DNA of 64,000 nucleotides from Nioella halotolerans (GCA_003428585.1 QVQC01000082.1:1-64000), one strand, 5' to 3'. Shown: positions 26,331 to 35,433, counted from the first letter of the stretch. Program-made: numbers and translations. The notes: generated from the letters alone by a model not told the origin.

Positions 26331-28280
26331 ATGGATAGCATCCTCTTTCAGGCCACGCTCTACCTCGCCGCGATGGTGATCGCGGTGCCGCTGTCTGTGC
26401 GGCTTGGGCTCGGGTCGGTCCTTGGCTACCTGATCGCCGGGATCGCGCTGGCGCCGATCCTGCACCGCACCGGCACCGATCCGCACGATCTGCAACAGAT
26501 CGCGGAATTCGGCGTGGTGATGATGCTGTTCCTCATCGGGCTGGAACTGGATCCGCGCGGCCTGTGGGACATGCGCGAAAAGCTGGTCGGTCTGGGCGGG
26601 TCGCAGGTTCTGCTGTCGATCGTCGTCATCGCCGGCGGCGCGCTGATCTTCGGCCTGCCGTGGCAACAGGCGCTGGCCGTGGGCCTGATCTTCGCCCTCT
26701 CCTCCACTGCGATCGTTCTGCAAACCCTGACAGAGAAGGGCCTCTTGCGCACCACCGGCGGGCGGTCCTCGTTTTCCGTGCTGCTGATGCAGGATATCGC
26801 CGTGATCCCGATGCTGGCGCTGATGCCCCTTCTGGCGACGGCCCCCGACGCCGCCCTGTCGCCCGATGGCTCGATCATGCGGCCCGGCCTGGAGGTGGAG
26901 GCGCTGGACGGCATGTCGTTGATCGAGGGGTTGCCGGGCTGGGGCGTGACGCTGGTCACCATCGCCGCCATCGCTGCGGTGATCGTTGGCGGGCGGTTCT
27001 TGACGCGGCCCCTCTTTCGCTTCATCCACATGGCCCGCCTGCGCGAGATCTATACCGCCGTGGCGCTGGTCATCGTCGTCGGCATCGCCTTCCTGATGGT
27101 GCTGGTCGGGCTGACGCCCGCGCTGGGTGCCTTCGTGGCCGGCGTGGTGCTGGCCAATTCGGAATTCAAGCACGAACTCAAGGCCAATATCGAACCCTTC
27201 AAGGGCCTGATGCTTGGCCTTTTCTTCATCACCGTGGGGGCCGGCATCAATTTCGACATGCTGCTGTCCGACCCGCTGACCATCCTTGCGCTCACGCTGG
27301 CGGTGATGATCGCCAAGGGGATGATCCTTTACGGTATCGGGCTCGGCTTCGGGTTGCGCGGGCGCGACCAGTGGCTGTTCACGCTTGGCCTTGCGCAGGC
27401 GGGGGAGTTCGGCCTCGTTCTGATCTCCTATGCCATCAGCCAGCGCGTGCTGCCCGACCCGATCGGCGAGGTGCTGCTGCTGGTGGTGGCGCTGTCGATG
27501 CTGTTCACGCCGCTGTTCTTCATCCTCTACGAAATCCTGTCGCGGCGCAGCCAAGACCATCCCGAGGCGGATGGCCCCGCCCCGGACACCATCGACCGGC
27601 AGGAAAGCATCATCATCGCCGGTACGGGCCGTTTCGGGCAGGTGGTGAACCGGATGCTGCACCTGTCGGGCTTCAAGACCGTGGTGCTGGACAGCGACCT
27701 TGCCACCATCCAGCTTCTGCGCCGCTTCGGGTATCACGGCTTTTTCGGCGACCCGACACGGCCGGAGCTTCTGCACGCCGCCGGGCTCGCAGAGGCGAAG
27801 GTGCTTGTGGTGACGATGGACGACCGGCAGGACACGCTGCGCCTTGTCGAATACGCCCGCAGCATCCGCCCCGACCTGCATATCGTGGCCCGTGCCTATG
27901 ACCGGGTGCATACCTATGAACTCTACAAGGCCGGGGCCAATGACATCGTGCGCGAGATGTTCGACAGCTCCCTGCGCGCGGCGCGCTACGTGCTGGAAAA
28001 CATCGGCCTGACGGAATACGAAGCCCACGAGGTGCAGGCCGCCTTCTACCGGCACGACCGCCAGACCCTGCGCGAATTGGCCGGGCTGTGGCAGCCCGGC
28101 GTGCCGCTGGCGAAGAACGAGGCCTACGTGGCGCGCGCGAAAGAGCTTAACAGCAACCTTGAAACCGCGCTTGCCACGCAACTGGATACTGCCGAACTGC
28201 CGGATGACAGTGCGGAAGAGGACGCGGATGAGGCCGACAGCCGGCGCCAGCCCCGCCGTCGGCTCGACGGGATTGGCTGA
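26331..28280 (+). CDS. Kef-type monovalent cation:proton antiporter with TrkA-N domain
   Basis: A 649-residue inner-membrane protein. The first 400 residues hold about twelve membrane helices of the CPA2 sodium/hydrogen exchanger fold, including LIGLELDPRGLW and ALSSTAIVLQ. A cytoplasmic TrkA-N (RCK) domain follows, with the dinucleotide-binding loop GTGRFG near 420. The C-terminal 40 residues are acidic then Arg-rich. It probably exchanges potassium for protons like KefB/KefC; no KefF/KefG partner is adjacent. The ATG at 26331 follows GGGAA. It is convergent with cobT, 25 bases apart. Confidence 0.92.
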   Translation: MDSILFQATLYLAAMVIAVPLSVRLGLGSVLGYLIAGIALAPILHRTGTDPHDLQQIAEFGVVMMLFLIGLELDPRGLWDMREKLVGLGGSQVLLSIVVIAGGALIFGLPWQQALAVGLIFALSSTAIVLQTLTEKGLLRTTGGRSSFSVLLMQDIAVIPMLALMPLLATAPDAALSPDGSIMRPGLEVEALDGMSLIEGLPGWGVTLVTIAAIAAVIVGGRFLTRPLFRFIHMARLREIYTAVALVIVVGIAFLMVLVGLTPALGAFVAGVVLANSEFKHELKANIEPFKGLMLGLFFITVGAGINFDMLLSDPLTILALTLAVMIAKGMILYGIGLGFGLRGRDQWLFTLGLAQAGEFGLVLISYAISQRVLPDPIGEVLLLVVALSMLFTPLFFILYEILSRRSQDHPEADGPAPDTIDRQESIIIAGTGRFGQVVNRMLHLSGFKTVVLDSDLATIQLLRRFGYHGFFGDPTRPELLHAAGLAEAKVLVVTMDDRQDTLRLVEYARSIRPDLHIVARAYDRVHTYELYKAGANDIVREMFDSSLRAARYVLENIGLTEYEAHEVQAAFYRHDRQTLRELAGLWQPGVPLAKNEAYVARAKELNSNLETALATQLDTAELPDDSAEEDADEADSRRQPRRRLDGIG

Positions 28281-28305
28281 GGCGCGCGGACGCGCACCAG
28301 CGGAC

Positions 28306-29322
28306 CTAGCCGTCCGATACCCCGGCCTCGGCGAAGGTGGCCATGCCGGAATGGCAGGCGATGGCCCCCTTGATCACGTTGATCGCCAGCGCCGCGCCCG
28401 ATCCTTCGCCCAGCCGCATGTTCAGCGCCAGAAGCGGCTCTTTCCCCAGTCTTTTCAGAAGCAGACCATGCGCCGCCTCGCAAGAGACATGGCCGGCCAC
28501 CGCATGATCGAGGGCACCGGGCACGGCCCGTTCCAGCGTGGCCGCTGCGGCGGTGCAGATGAACCCGTCAAGGATCACCGGAATGCGTAGCGCCCGCGCC
28601 CGCGCGATGGCGCCGGCCATGGCCGCCAGTTCGCGCCCGCCAAGGCAGCGCAGCGCCTCCATCGGGTCGCCTGTTGCGCCGGGATTGGCCGCCAGCCCCC
28701 CGGCCACGACCTGCGCCTTTAGCGCCAGTCCGGAATCGTCAACCCCGGTGCCCCGCCCCGTCCAGCCCGCCGCCGCGCCGCCGAACAGCGCATGCGCCAG
28801 CGCCGCCGCAGCGGTGGTGTTGCCGATCCCCATTTCGCCGGTGACCAGCAGGTCGGCGTCGTCATCGACCGCGTTCCAGCCGGCGTTCAGCGCCGCGATG
28901 ACCTCCGCCTCGGTCATCGCCGGGCCTTGGGTGAAATCCGCCGTCGGCCGGTCGAGATCGAGCGCATGCACCTGCATCCGCGCGCCCGCCGCCCGTGACA
29001 ACTGGTTGATGGCGGCGCCACCGGCCTCGAAATTGGCCACCATCTGCGCCGTGACCTCCGCCGGGAAGGCCGAAACGCCGCGCGCCGTGACGCCGTGATT
29101 TCCGGCAAAGACCAACACCTGCGGCGCCTCGATCCGGGGCCGCACATCGCCGCGCCAGCCGGCATACCAGATCGCCAGATCCTCCAGCCGGCCCAGCGCA
29201 CCGGGCGGTTTCGTCAACTGCCCGTTGCGCGCCTCGGCGCCCTGCCGCGCCGCGTCACTCGGGGCGGGGGCGGCGGCGAGGATGGCGCGAAATTCAGCAA
29301 GGGTGGTGAAGGGGGCAATCAT
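28306..29322 (-). CDS. cobT: Nicotinate-nucleotide-dimethylbenzimidazole phosphoribosyltransferase
   Basis: CobT makes alpha-ribazole phosphate, the lower-ligand precursor of cobalamin. The 338-residue length and blocks are typical: [33 protein letters not shown], and [12 protein letters not shown] for nucleotide binding, with the catalytic Glu expected near the C-terminal LGEGSGAAL. The start at 29322 ([10 protein letters not shown]) is 84 bases from the divergent cobS, so the two late B12 steps share a promoter region. No B12 riboswitch can be seen in that short gap. Confidence 0.95.
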   Translation of the reverse strand: MIAPFTTLAEFRAILAAAPAPSDAARQGAEARNGQLTKPPGALGRLEDLAIWYAGWRGDVRPRIEAPQVLVFAGNHGVTARGVSAFPAEVTAQMVANFEAGGAAINQLSRAAGARMQVHALDLDRPTADFTQGPAMTEAEVIAALNAGWNAVDDDADLLVTGEMGIGNTTAAAALAHALFGGAAAGWTGRGTGVDDSGLALKAQVVAGGLAANPGATGDPMEALRCLGGRELAAMAGAIARARALRIPVILDGFICTAAAATLERAVPGALDHAVAGHVSCEAAHGLLLKRLGKEPLLALNMRLGEGSGAALAINVIKGAIACHSGMATFAEAGVSDG

Positions 29323-29406
29323 GCGCGTGTCTCTCTCGTTGCCAGAGGTCGATCCGGCGGATATGCCCGACCCGACGGAGAAATGCGAGCCATAGGAGCC
29401 CGCCGC

Positions 29407-30165
29407 ATGGCCTATCGCGACATCCTGCACCGGGTTTCCGGCGACCTTGCCCTTGCCCTCGGGCTGCTCACCCGGTTGCCATTGCGGGGCGCGCCCGATG
29501 TCCGCCGTGGGGCCGAAGCTGCCTGGGCCTGGCCGCTGGCGGGGCTGGCGCCTGCCGGCCTCGCGGCTCTGGCGATCTGGCTGGTCGCGGGGTTCGGCGC
29601 CGGGATCGCCGCCGCGACGGGCCTTGCGGTCGCGGTCATCGTCACCGGCGCGCTTCACGAGGACGGGCTGGCTGATACCGCCGACGGACTCTGGGGCGGC
29701 TGGACGCCGGAGCGGCGCCTGGAGATCATGAAAGACAGCCATATCGGCACCTACGGGGTGATCGCGCTGGTCCTGTCGCTTGTGGCGCGCTGGTCCCTGA
29801 TCGCGGGGCTGGTGGGCAGCGGTGCGGTCCTGCCGGTGCTGCTGGCCGCCGGCATGCTGTCGCGGGTGCCGATGGTGGCGCTGATGGCCCTGATGGCGCC
29901 CGCCCGGCCCGGCGGCCTGTCGCGCGCGGTTGGGCGCCCGCCGATGCAGACCGCTTGGATTGGCGGCGGCGTGGCGCTATTGCTGGCGCTGATCCTGTGC
30001 GGCAGCGCGGCGATCTGGGCGCTTCTGGTCGCGCTCCTGCTGGCCGGCCTGCTGGGCCGCATCGCGCAGGCCAAGATCGGCGGGCAGACCGGCGATGTCC
30101 TCGGCGCCAGCCAGCAACTGGCCGAGATCGCGGCGCTGGCGGTGCTGGCAACGACCGTCGCATAG
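29407..30165 (+). CDS. cobS: Adenosylcobinamide-GDP ribazoletransferase (cobalamin synthase)
   Basis: CobS joins adenosylcobinamide-GDP to alpha-ribazole in the inner membrane, the last assembly step of cobalamin. The 252-residue protein has several hydrophobic segments and the family signature [18 protein letters not shown] with acidic metal-binding residues, followed by [11 protein letters not shown] and a late [12 protein letters not shown]. An AGGAG lies upstream of the ATG. It is divergent from cobT. The adenosylcobalamin product is the cofactor of the methylmalonyl-CoA mutase encoded at 47951-50080. Confidence 0.95.
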   Translation: MAYRDILHRVSGDLALALGLLTRLPLRGAPDVRRGAEAAWAWPLAGLAPAGLAALAIWLVAGFGAGIAAATGLAVAVIVTGALHEDGLADTADGLWGGWTPERRLEIMKDSHIGTYGVIALVLSLVARWSLIAGLVGSGAVLPVLLAAGMLSRVPMVALMALMAPARPGGLSRAVGRPPMQTAWIGGGVALLLALILCGSAAIWALLVALLLAGLLGRIAQAKIGGQTGDVLGASQQLAEIAALAVLATTVA

Positions 30166-30191
30166 AAAAACCCCCGCCGGTCAGGCGGGGG
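30166..30191 (-). terminator. Rho-independent terminator of carD
   Basis: An 8-bp G/C stem (CCCCCGCC at 30171-30178 with GGCGGGGG at 30184-30191, 5-base loop) is followed on the minus strand by TTTTT (complement of 30166-30170). It lies 24 bases after the carD stop and also just beyond the cobS stop, so the hairpin may help end both convergent transcripts. Confidence 0.88.
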
Positions 30192-30215
30192 TATACCAGG
30201 CTTTCAGGGCTCGTG

Positions 30216-30728
30216 TCAGGCCGCGCGGGCGGTCAGCACCTCGTCGACACGGGCCTGCGCACCGGCCTCGTCCATGCCATCCACGGCGGCCAGTTCGCGC
30301 GTCAGGCGTTCCAGCGCCGCCTCGTAAAGCTGGCGCTCGGAATAGGACTGCTCGCGCTGATCGTCGGCGCGATGCAGGTCGCGCACCACCTCGGCGATCG
30401 AGATCAGGTCGCCGGAATTGATCTTCTGTTCATATTCCTGCGCCCGGCGCGACCACATCGCGCGCTTGACCCGAGCCTTGCCTTTCAGCGTTTCCATCGC
30501 CTTGCTGACCACGTCCGGGCTGGAGAGAGAGCGCATGCCCACCTCCGTCGCCTTGGCCGTGGGAACGCGCAGGGTCATCTTGTCCTTGACGAAGGAGATG
30601 ACGAACAGTTCAAGGGACAGGCCAGCGATTTCCTGTTCCTCGATGGACATGATCTGCCCCACCCCGTGCGCGGGATAGACGACATAGTCGTTGGGGCGAA
30701 ATTCCTGCGATTTGCGCGATTTGCTCAT
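30216..30728 (-). CDS. carD: CarD-family transcription regulator
   Basis: CarD/CdnL proteins bind the RNA polymerase beta subunit and stabilise open promoter complexes, notably at rRNA and metabolic promoters; in Rhodobacter-type bacteria they offset a missing -7 T in many promoters. The 170-residue protein has the N-terminal polymerase-interacting domain (NDYVVYPAHGVGQI, residues about 13-70) and a helical C-terminal DNA-binding domain (REQSYSERQLYEAALERL). The start at 30728 follows AGGAAGA. It is downstream of fdxA with a long 272-base leader holding two hairpins. Confidence 0.95.
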   Translation of the reverse strand: MSKSRKSQEFRPNDYVVYPAHGVGQIMSIEEQEIAGLSLELFVISFVKDKMTLRVPTAKATEVGMRSLSSPDVVSKAMETLKGKARVKRAMWSRRAQEYEQKINSGDLISIAEVVRDLHRADDQREQSYSERQLYEAALERLTRELAAVDGMDEAGAQARVDEVLTARAA

Positions 30729-30767
30729 ATGGTCTTCCTCTTGATCCCCGGGTCTCAGGCGACAAAA

Positions 30768-30796
30768 ACACCGCGGGGAAAGACGGGCTTTCCCCC
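30768..30796 (-). promoter_or_regulatory. Hairpin with T-run in the carD leader, possible attenuator
   Basis: GGGGAAAG (30775-30782) pairs with CTTTCCCC (30788-30795) around a 5-base loop. Read on the minus strand it is followed within six bases by TTTTT, a terminator-like arrangement about 47 bases before the carD ATG. It may attenuate carD or end a short leader RNA. Confidence 0.5.
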
Positions 30797-30924
30797 TCGG
30801 GGTTTCGTTGCTCAGAGTTCATGCGCGGCCCGGCACAACCGCGGCTTTTCTGGTCACAGACATCCTTTGTGACAGAAATGTAGCACAAGAATTGACGTTT
30901 TTAAAGCTGAACAACACCGATACC

Positions 30925-30955
30925 GGCGAAAGCCCTGCTTTTACAGGGTTTCGCC
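30925..30955 (-). terminator. Hairpin after fdxA
   Basis: Arms GGCGAAA+CCCTG and CAGGG+TTTCGCC (one bulged G) form a 12-bp stem with a 6-base loop, starting about 46 bases after the fdxA stop. There is no T-run, so it could be a terminator of the structural type or an mRNA-end stabiliser. Confidence 0.5.
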
Positions 30956-31000
30956 GCGGTGCAGAAGGTCAGGCGGCCGCCGGAATCGGAGCCGAATCGG

Positions 31001-31336
31001 TCAGCCACCCTCGCCCGGGGCCTCCGAAAGGTAGGGCAGCTTGCCGTCCTTGCCGTCGAACTCCTCCGCCGTGGGCAGCGGGTCCTTCTTGGAGACGATG
31101 ACCGGCCACATCTCGGAATACTTGCGGTTCAGTTCCACCCATTTTTCCATGTCCGGCTCGGTGTCCGGCCGGATCGCATCGGCCGGGCATTCCGGTTCGC
31201 AGACGCCGCAATCAATGCATTCATCGGGATGGATGACGAGGAAATTCTCACCCTCGTAGAAGCAGTCCACAGGGCATACCTCGACGCAGTCGGTGTATTT
31301 GCAGTTGATGCAGTTCTCGATAACGGCGTAGGTCAT
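31001..31336 (-). CDS. fdxA: Ferredoxin FdxA (7Fe-8S, dicluster)
   Basis: A small electron carrier of 111 residues. The first cluster ligands lie in [14 protein letters not shown], where the pattern fits a 3Fe-4S/4Fe-4S pair, and the second set in [12 protein letters not shown]. The C-terminal extension (about 60-111) is typical of the Azotobacter FdI-like FdxA of alphaproteobacteria. It lies between carD and the S4 RNA-binding gene on the same strand, an order I associate with Rhodobacteraceae. Redox partner unknown. Confidence 0.96.
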   Translation of the reverse strand: MTYAVIENCINCKYTDCVEVCPVDCFYEGENFLVIHPDECIDCGVCEPECPADAIRPDTEPDMEKWVELNRKYSEMWPVIVSKKDPLPTAEEFDGKDGKLPYLSEAPGEGG

Positions 31337-31384
31337 GGCGTGTCCATCGTATAGCTTTCCCGGGGTGTAGTCTTCCCCCGGCGA

Positions 31385-31759
31385 TCATTCAAGCGGGCCG
31401 CTGCGGAAAGACCCGAGCATCCTTCGATCCTTGCCGGTGGGGCGCCCCTTTCCCTCGTATGCAGGGTTTTTCGGACCGGTTTCCTTGACCGGTGTCAAGT
31501 CCTCGTAGAGCGTCTGCGCCTCCGGCGCGGGGCCGCGCCGATCGCCAAGCGCAACCACCTTCACCACCCGCACCGCGCGCCCCTGTGTAAAGGTCAGCAC
31601 GTCTCCGGGGCGGATCGTGCCCGCCGGTTTGTGCACCTTCTGCGCGTTCACCCGCACATGCCCGGCGGCGACGACCCGCGCGGCAAGGCTGCGGGTCTTG
31701 AAGAACCGCGCCTGCCACAGCCACTTGTCGAGGCGCAGCCGGGGGGCCTCGACACTCAT
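31385..31759 (-). CDS. S4-domain RNA-binding protein (HslR-like)
   Basis: A 124-residue basic protein with an N-terminal S4 domain (RLRLDKWLWQARFFKTRSLAARVV, then GHVRVNAQKVHKP, about residues 6-70), like Hsp15/HslR, which binds stalled 50S subunits carrying peptidyl-tRNA. The C-terminus is a charged tail. The ATG at 31759 overlaps the stop of the PIN-domain gene by four bases; a start at 31792 would lie inside that gene. In related genomes I expect this gene to follow the helicase directly, so the overlap suggests a two-gene insert arrived just upstream of its start codon. Confidence 0.9.
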   Translation of the reverse strand: MSVEAPRLRLDKWLWQARFFKTRSLAARVVAAGHVRVNAQKVHKPAGTIRPGDVLTFTQGRAVRVVKVVALGDRRGPAPEAQTLYEDLTPVKETGPKNPAYEGKGRPTGKDRRMLGSFRSGPLE

Positions 31760-32223
31760 CTCGGGGTGCGCCAATGCATGACGTTCACGCAATCGACACC
31801 GACCTCGTAAAGCCTACGGGATAGCTGCCAATCCTGCGTGAACACCCGCACTCTCTCGGTCTTCAACCGCTCATGCAAGCTGAACACGGCTGTGTCGGTC
31901 AATCCGAGCGAAGCATATTCTCGCCATCGCACCAGATCGGCACTGGGCTGATAGTGTTCCTCCACCCGGGCAATGTAGGGCGCCAAGGCCAAGGCGGCAT
32001 TCGGAACGGGTTGTTGTTTCCCGCTACCGAGATGGTTCGAGGCCTCACTCAACACATTCGGAAGCGATACATGGCGACTCGCTGCTGCGACCTCCCGAAG
32101 TAGCCGTTTTGCCATGTCCGGGGTGTATTTCTCGACCAACCTGTGTTGACCAGCGCATCCAGGCTTCCCACGGAACATGATAAAGGCAACCAGTGGCCCT
32201 GCATCAAGAAGCAGACCGGCCAA
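31756..32223 (-). CDS. PIN-domain protein, putative ribonuclease
   Basis: A 155-residue protein with a PIN-like arrangement of acidic residues: Asp7 in LLLDAGPLV, Glu in VLSEASNHL (about 60), Asp in LGLTDTAVFSL (about 109) and Asp in VFTQDWQLS (about 130). PIN domains of this size are usually metal-dependent RNases, often VapC-type toxins. The start is TTG, three bases after the stop of the 95-residue gene, with weak ribosome binding, so it may depend on coupling. DNA here is visibly less GC-rich than its neighbours. It is not a standard VapC, and the upstream gene is not a VapB-like antitoxin by sequence. Confidence 0.78.
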   Translation of the reverse strand: MAGLLLDAGPLVAFIMFRGKPGCAGQHRLVEKYTPDMAKRLLREVAAASRHVSLPNVLSEASNHLGSGKQQPVPNAALALAPYIARVEEHYQPSADLVRWREYASLGLTDTAVFSLHERLKTERVRVFTQDWQLSRRLYEVGVDCVNVMHWRTPR

Positions 32224-32226
32224 ACC

Positions 32227-32514
32227 TTACGAAATCCGCTTCAGCGATCCGTCTTTGCCGGAAACATGAATATGCCGGATCTCGCGGATCGGTTCTGTAA
32301 TACTCTCTCCGAAATTCAAGGTGCTTGACCTTTCCTTGAACCGCCCTTCGTCGAAACCGATGGTCACGATCCAATCATCTCCATCGGCTTCGAAAGCTTC
32401 CAGAAGCACATGATTGAAGTTCGTTTTGTCACGCGCGACGTACTGTTCGAAGTAGGTGAAAGCCCTCTCGATCACATCCTCAACAGACAAGTTTCTTTCA
32501 GCAACGTCAGCCAT
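32227..32514 (-). CDS. Small acidic protein of unknown function, partner of the PIN gene
   Basis: I do not recognise this 95-residue protein. It has a helical N-terminus (VEDVIERAFTYFEQYV) and a beta-rich remainder including DDWIVTIGFDEGRF, which loosely recalls PepSY-like or cystatin-like small folds. No signal peptide or membrane segment. A strong AGGAGG lies six bases before the ATG, unlike the weak site of the next gene. It is followed after three bases by the PIN gene, so the pair is one transcript. An antitoxin-like or regulatory role is possible but rests only on pairing. Lower GC than the flanks suggests transfer. Confidence 0.72.
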   Translation of the reverse strand: MADVAERNLSVEDVIERAFTYFEQYVARDKTNFNHVLLEAFEADGDDWIVTIGFDEGRFKERSSTLNFGESITEPIREIRHIHVSGKDGSLKRIS

Positions 32515-32543
32515 TCAAGCCTCCTGAGACGAAACTATATGCG

Positions 32544-35402
32544 CTACGTCTTGTCCTTCAACCCCGCCAGCGCCTGCGCGAAGGGGTTGTCGGGGTCGAT
32601 CGGCTTTTCCTTGCGCGCGGGCTTGGCGGCGTAGGTCTTGGGCTTGTCGCCGCGCCCGCCCTTGGCATCGCCCTTGCCCTTGGGGCCGCCCTTGCCGCGC
32701 GGCTTGCCGCCTTGCTTGTTGCCACCTTCACGGCGCTGCGGCTGGCCGCCAGCGCGGCGGCGCGGCGCCCATGTGAAGGTATAGAAGGTTTCCATCTCGG
32801 GCGCGGCGGCCGGGTCGGACCCGGTGCCCTGCGCCGCCTCCGTGCCGGTTTCGTCGGGCGTGCCCGGCACCTCCGACGGGGGCGTTTCGGGCGTTTCGAC
32901 CGGCGGTTCCACCGGCGTCTCGGCGGGCGGGTCGGCCGGGGTTTCGGCGGGCGGCTCCGGCGTTTCGGCGGGGGCGTCGCCCGGCACCTCGGTCGGCCCC
33001 TGCGGGTCGGGCGTTTCCACCGCCTTGACCTTCACCCGCTCGCCCTTCTCGGCCTTGTAGCCCAGCCCTTCCATGAGGTCGGCGAACTGCTCCAGCGTCA
33101 TGCCGGTGATCGACAGCATGTCGGCCGTCGCCTCGAATCCACCGCGACTGTCCTGCCCGCGCAGCATGTCGGCCAGCCGTTCCAGCATGTCGATGCGGAT
33201 CGCGCGCGCCCCGGCAAGGCGGTAGCCGGAATTGGTGTAGTAGTCGCGCGGCGCGCCCGCAACGGCGGGGATCGTCACCAGCCCCGGCGGCGGGCTTTCG
33301 AAGAATTCCGCGTGGTCGTTGGCCAGCCCCCACAGCACCAGCCGCAGCCGCGTCGGCGCGGGTTTCAGCAAAAGCTGCTGGAAGATCGTGAACTGGCCGA
33401 AACGCACGCCGTGCTTGCGCAACTGCCCGCGCGCCTCCTGGTCCAGCGCCTTGACCTCGTCAGCCACCTCGGCGCGCGGCAGGATGCCCAGCGCCTCGAC
33501 CAGCCGGAAGGCGAAACCGCGCGCCAACCCGGTGATCGCCTCGTCGCGGCTCATCGCCAGCAGCGGCTCGAACAGGGTCGCCACCTTGCGGTCGATGAAA
33601 TGCTGCAACCGGCGCTGCACCTTTTGCATCACCTCCGGCCCGGCATCCTCGTCGACGAAGGCCTCGGCCACGGGTTTCAGCGGCTCCGCCCCCTTGGCCA
33701 GCTTGCCGATCGCCTGATCACCCCACATCAGCCCGCCCTGCTCGGTGAAATCGAACTCGGTGTCGGGGGCGTTGTAGAACCGATCCGCGCGCAGGTGGAA
33801 CTCGGGCCTGAGCGCGGCCACGGCGGCCTGCCGCAAGGTCTTCGCCTCGTCCGGGGTCGCGCTGGCATCCTGCCGGAACCGGAATCCTTCCAGACGCCCG
33901 ACGAACTCGCCCTCGACCGTCACTTCACCCTTGTCGTTCACCTCGGCCACAAGGCCCTCCTTCTGCTTCAACCGGCGCAGCAGGACACTGGTGCGCCGAT
34001 CAACGAATCTTTGGGTCAGACGCTCGTGCAGGGCATCCGACAACCGGTCTTCTACGGCACGAGTCGCGCCGCGCCAATGCGTTTCATCGTCCACCCAGCC
34101 GGAACGCTGCGCCACGTAGGTCCATGTACGGATATAGGCCAGACGTTTCGATATCGTGTCAATGTCGCCATCGGTGCGGTCCAGCCGCTTGACCTGCCGC
34201 GCCATCCAGTCGTCGGGCACCCGGCCCACGCCGTGCAGGAACTCGAAGATCCGCGCCAGCAGGCTGGCATGTTCGGCATGGCTGATGCCGCGGAAATCGG
34301 GCACGCAGCACACGTCCCACAAAAGCCGCACGTCGCGCCCGCCACCAAGCCGGTCGGCAATCTCTGGCTGCGCCGACACCGCCTTCAGTGCCATCAGGTC
34401 GTCGGCCTCGCGCGCCCGCGTCAGCCGCTCGTCCTTGGCCGGCGCCTCCAGCGAGGCGACGAGCCGCCCGACCGTGCCGAAATCGAGCCGCGCGTTGCGC
34501 CAGAAAAGCTTGCCCACCGGCTTGAAGCTGTGGCTGGTGATCGCCTCGACAACATCCTCGTCCAGCCCCGGCGCCTCGCCTGTCACCCCGAAGGTGCCCG
34601 GTTGCGTGTGCCGCCCGGCCCGGCCCGCGATCTGGGCCAGCTCGTTCGGGGCAAGGTCGCGCATCCGCCGCCCGTCGAACTTGCGCAGGCCCGAAAACGC
34701 GACGTGCCGGATATCGAGGTTCAGCCCCATCCCGATGGCATCCGTCGCGACAAGGAAATCCACGTCACCGTTCTGGTAAAGCTCCACCTGCGCGTTGCGC
34801 GTGCGCGGGGAAAGCGCCCCCATCACCACCGCCGCCCCGCCCCGCTGGCGGCGCAGCAATTCGGCAATCGCGTAGACATTCTCGACCGAGAAGCCGACCA
34901 CCGCCGCGCGCGGCACCATGCGGCTGATTTTCTTCGACCCGGTGTAGGTCAGCTCCGAAAAGCGGTCCCGCCGCATGAACTGCACGCCCGGAACCAGCGC
35001 CGCGATCGCCGCTTTCATGGTATCGGACCCGAGGAACAGAGTCTCGTGCAGGCCGCGCGCGTTCAGCAGCCGGTCGGTGAAGACATGCCCCCGCTCGGGA
35101 TCGGCGCAAAGCTGGATCTCGTCCACCGCCAGGAAATCGCAGCCCATGCCCGGCGGCATCGCCTCCACCGTGCACACCCAGTATTGCGCGCTGTCGGGCA
35201 CGATCCGTTCCTCGCCCGTCAACAGCGCCACGACCCGCGGCCCGCGCAGCGCGACGATCCGCTCGTAGACCTCGCGCGCCAGCAGGCGCAACGGCAGGCC
35301 GATCACCCCGGTGCGATGCGCCAGCATCCGTTCGATGGCGTAATGTGTCTTGCCCGTATTGGTCGGGCCAAGAACGGCCGCGATGCGTCCCTGACGGTGC
35401 AT
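32544..35402 (-). CDS. SUV3-like DEAD/DExH-box RNA helicase
   Basis: A 952-residue helicase resembling the mitochondrial RNA helicase SUV3. Walker A GPTNTGKT is at 12-19 and the Walker B box is DEIQ at 94-97. The second RecA domain shows VATDAIGMGLNLDIRHVAFSG and QIAGRAGRH. The C-terminal 180 residues are unusual: a Pro/Glu/Thr-rich repeat (units of PAETP/PVETP type, about 800-870), then a Lys/Gly/Arg-rich tail (about 895-935) likely to bind RNA or the degradosome. It is the upstream gene of the helicase/S4/fdxA group. Substrates unknown; an RNA-decay role is inferred. Confidence 0.9.
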   Translation of the reverse strand: MHRQGRIAAVLGPTNTGKTHYAIERMLAHRTGVIGLPLRLLAREVYERIVALRGPRVVALLTGEERIVPDSAQYWVCTVEAMPPGMGCDFLAVDEIQLCADPERGHVFTDRLLNARGLHETLFLGSDTMKAAIAALVPGVQFMRRDRFSELTYTGSKKISRMVPRAAVVGFSVENVYAIAELLRRQRGGAAVVMGALSPRTRNAQVELYQNGDVDFLVATDAIGMGLNLDIRHVAFSGLRKFDGRRMRDLAPNELAQIAGRAGRHTQPGTFGVTGEAPGLDEDVVEAITSHSFKPVGKLFWRNARLDFGTVGRLVASLEAPAKDERLTRAREADDLMALKAVSAQPEIADRLGGGRDVRLLWDVCCVPDFRGISHAEHASLLARIFEFLHGVGRVPDDWMARQVKRLDRTDGDIDTISKRLAYIRTWTYVAQRSGWVDDETHWRGATRAVEDRLSDALHERLTQRFVDRRTSVLLRRLKQKEGLVAEVNDKGEVTVEGEFVGRLEGFRFRQDASATPDEAKTLRQAAVAALRPEFHLRADRFYNAPDTEFDFTEQGGLMWGDQAIGKLAKGAEPLKPVAEAFVDEDAGPEVMQKVQRRLQHFIDRKVATLFEPLLAMSRDEAITGLARGFAFRLVEALGILPRAEVADEVKALDQEARGQLRKHGVRFGQFTIFQQLLLKPAPTRLRLVLWGLANDHAEFFESPPPGLVTIPAVAGAPRDYYTNSGYRLAGARAIRIDMLERLADMLRGQDSRGGFEATADMLSITGMTLEQFADLMEGLGYKAEKGERVKVKAVETPDPQGPTEVPGDAPAETPEPPAETPADPPAETPVEPPVETPETPPSEVPGTPDETGTEAAQGTGSDPAAAPEMETFYTFTWAPRRRAGGQPQRREGGNKQGGKPRGKGGPKGKGDAKGGRGDKPKTYAAKPARKEKPIDPDNPFAQALAGLKDKT

Positions 35403-35433
35403 GGATCTGCCTTTCGCCCGCTACAGGCCGGTG

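Noticed and set aside
29323..29406. Cobalamin riboswitch in the cobT-cobS gap
   Set aside because: The gap is only 84 bases, too short for a B12 aptamer, and no B12-box-like sequence was seen.
32227..32514. The 95-residue protein as a VapB-type antitoxin
   Set aside because: It has no AbrB/MazE-, RHH- or Phd-like DNA-binding pattern; only its pairing with a PIN gene suggests a partner role.
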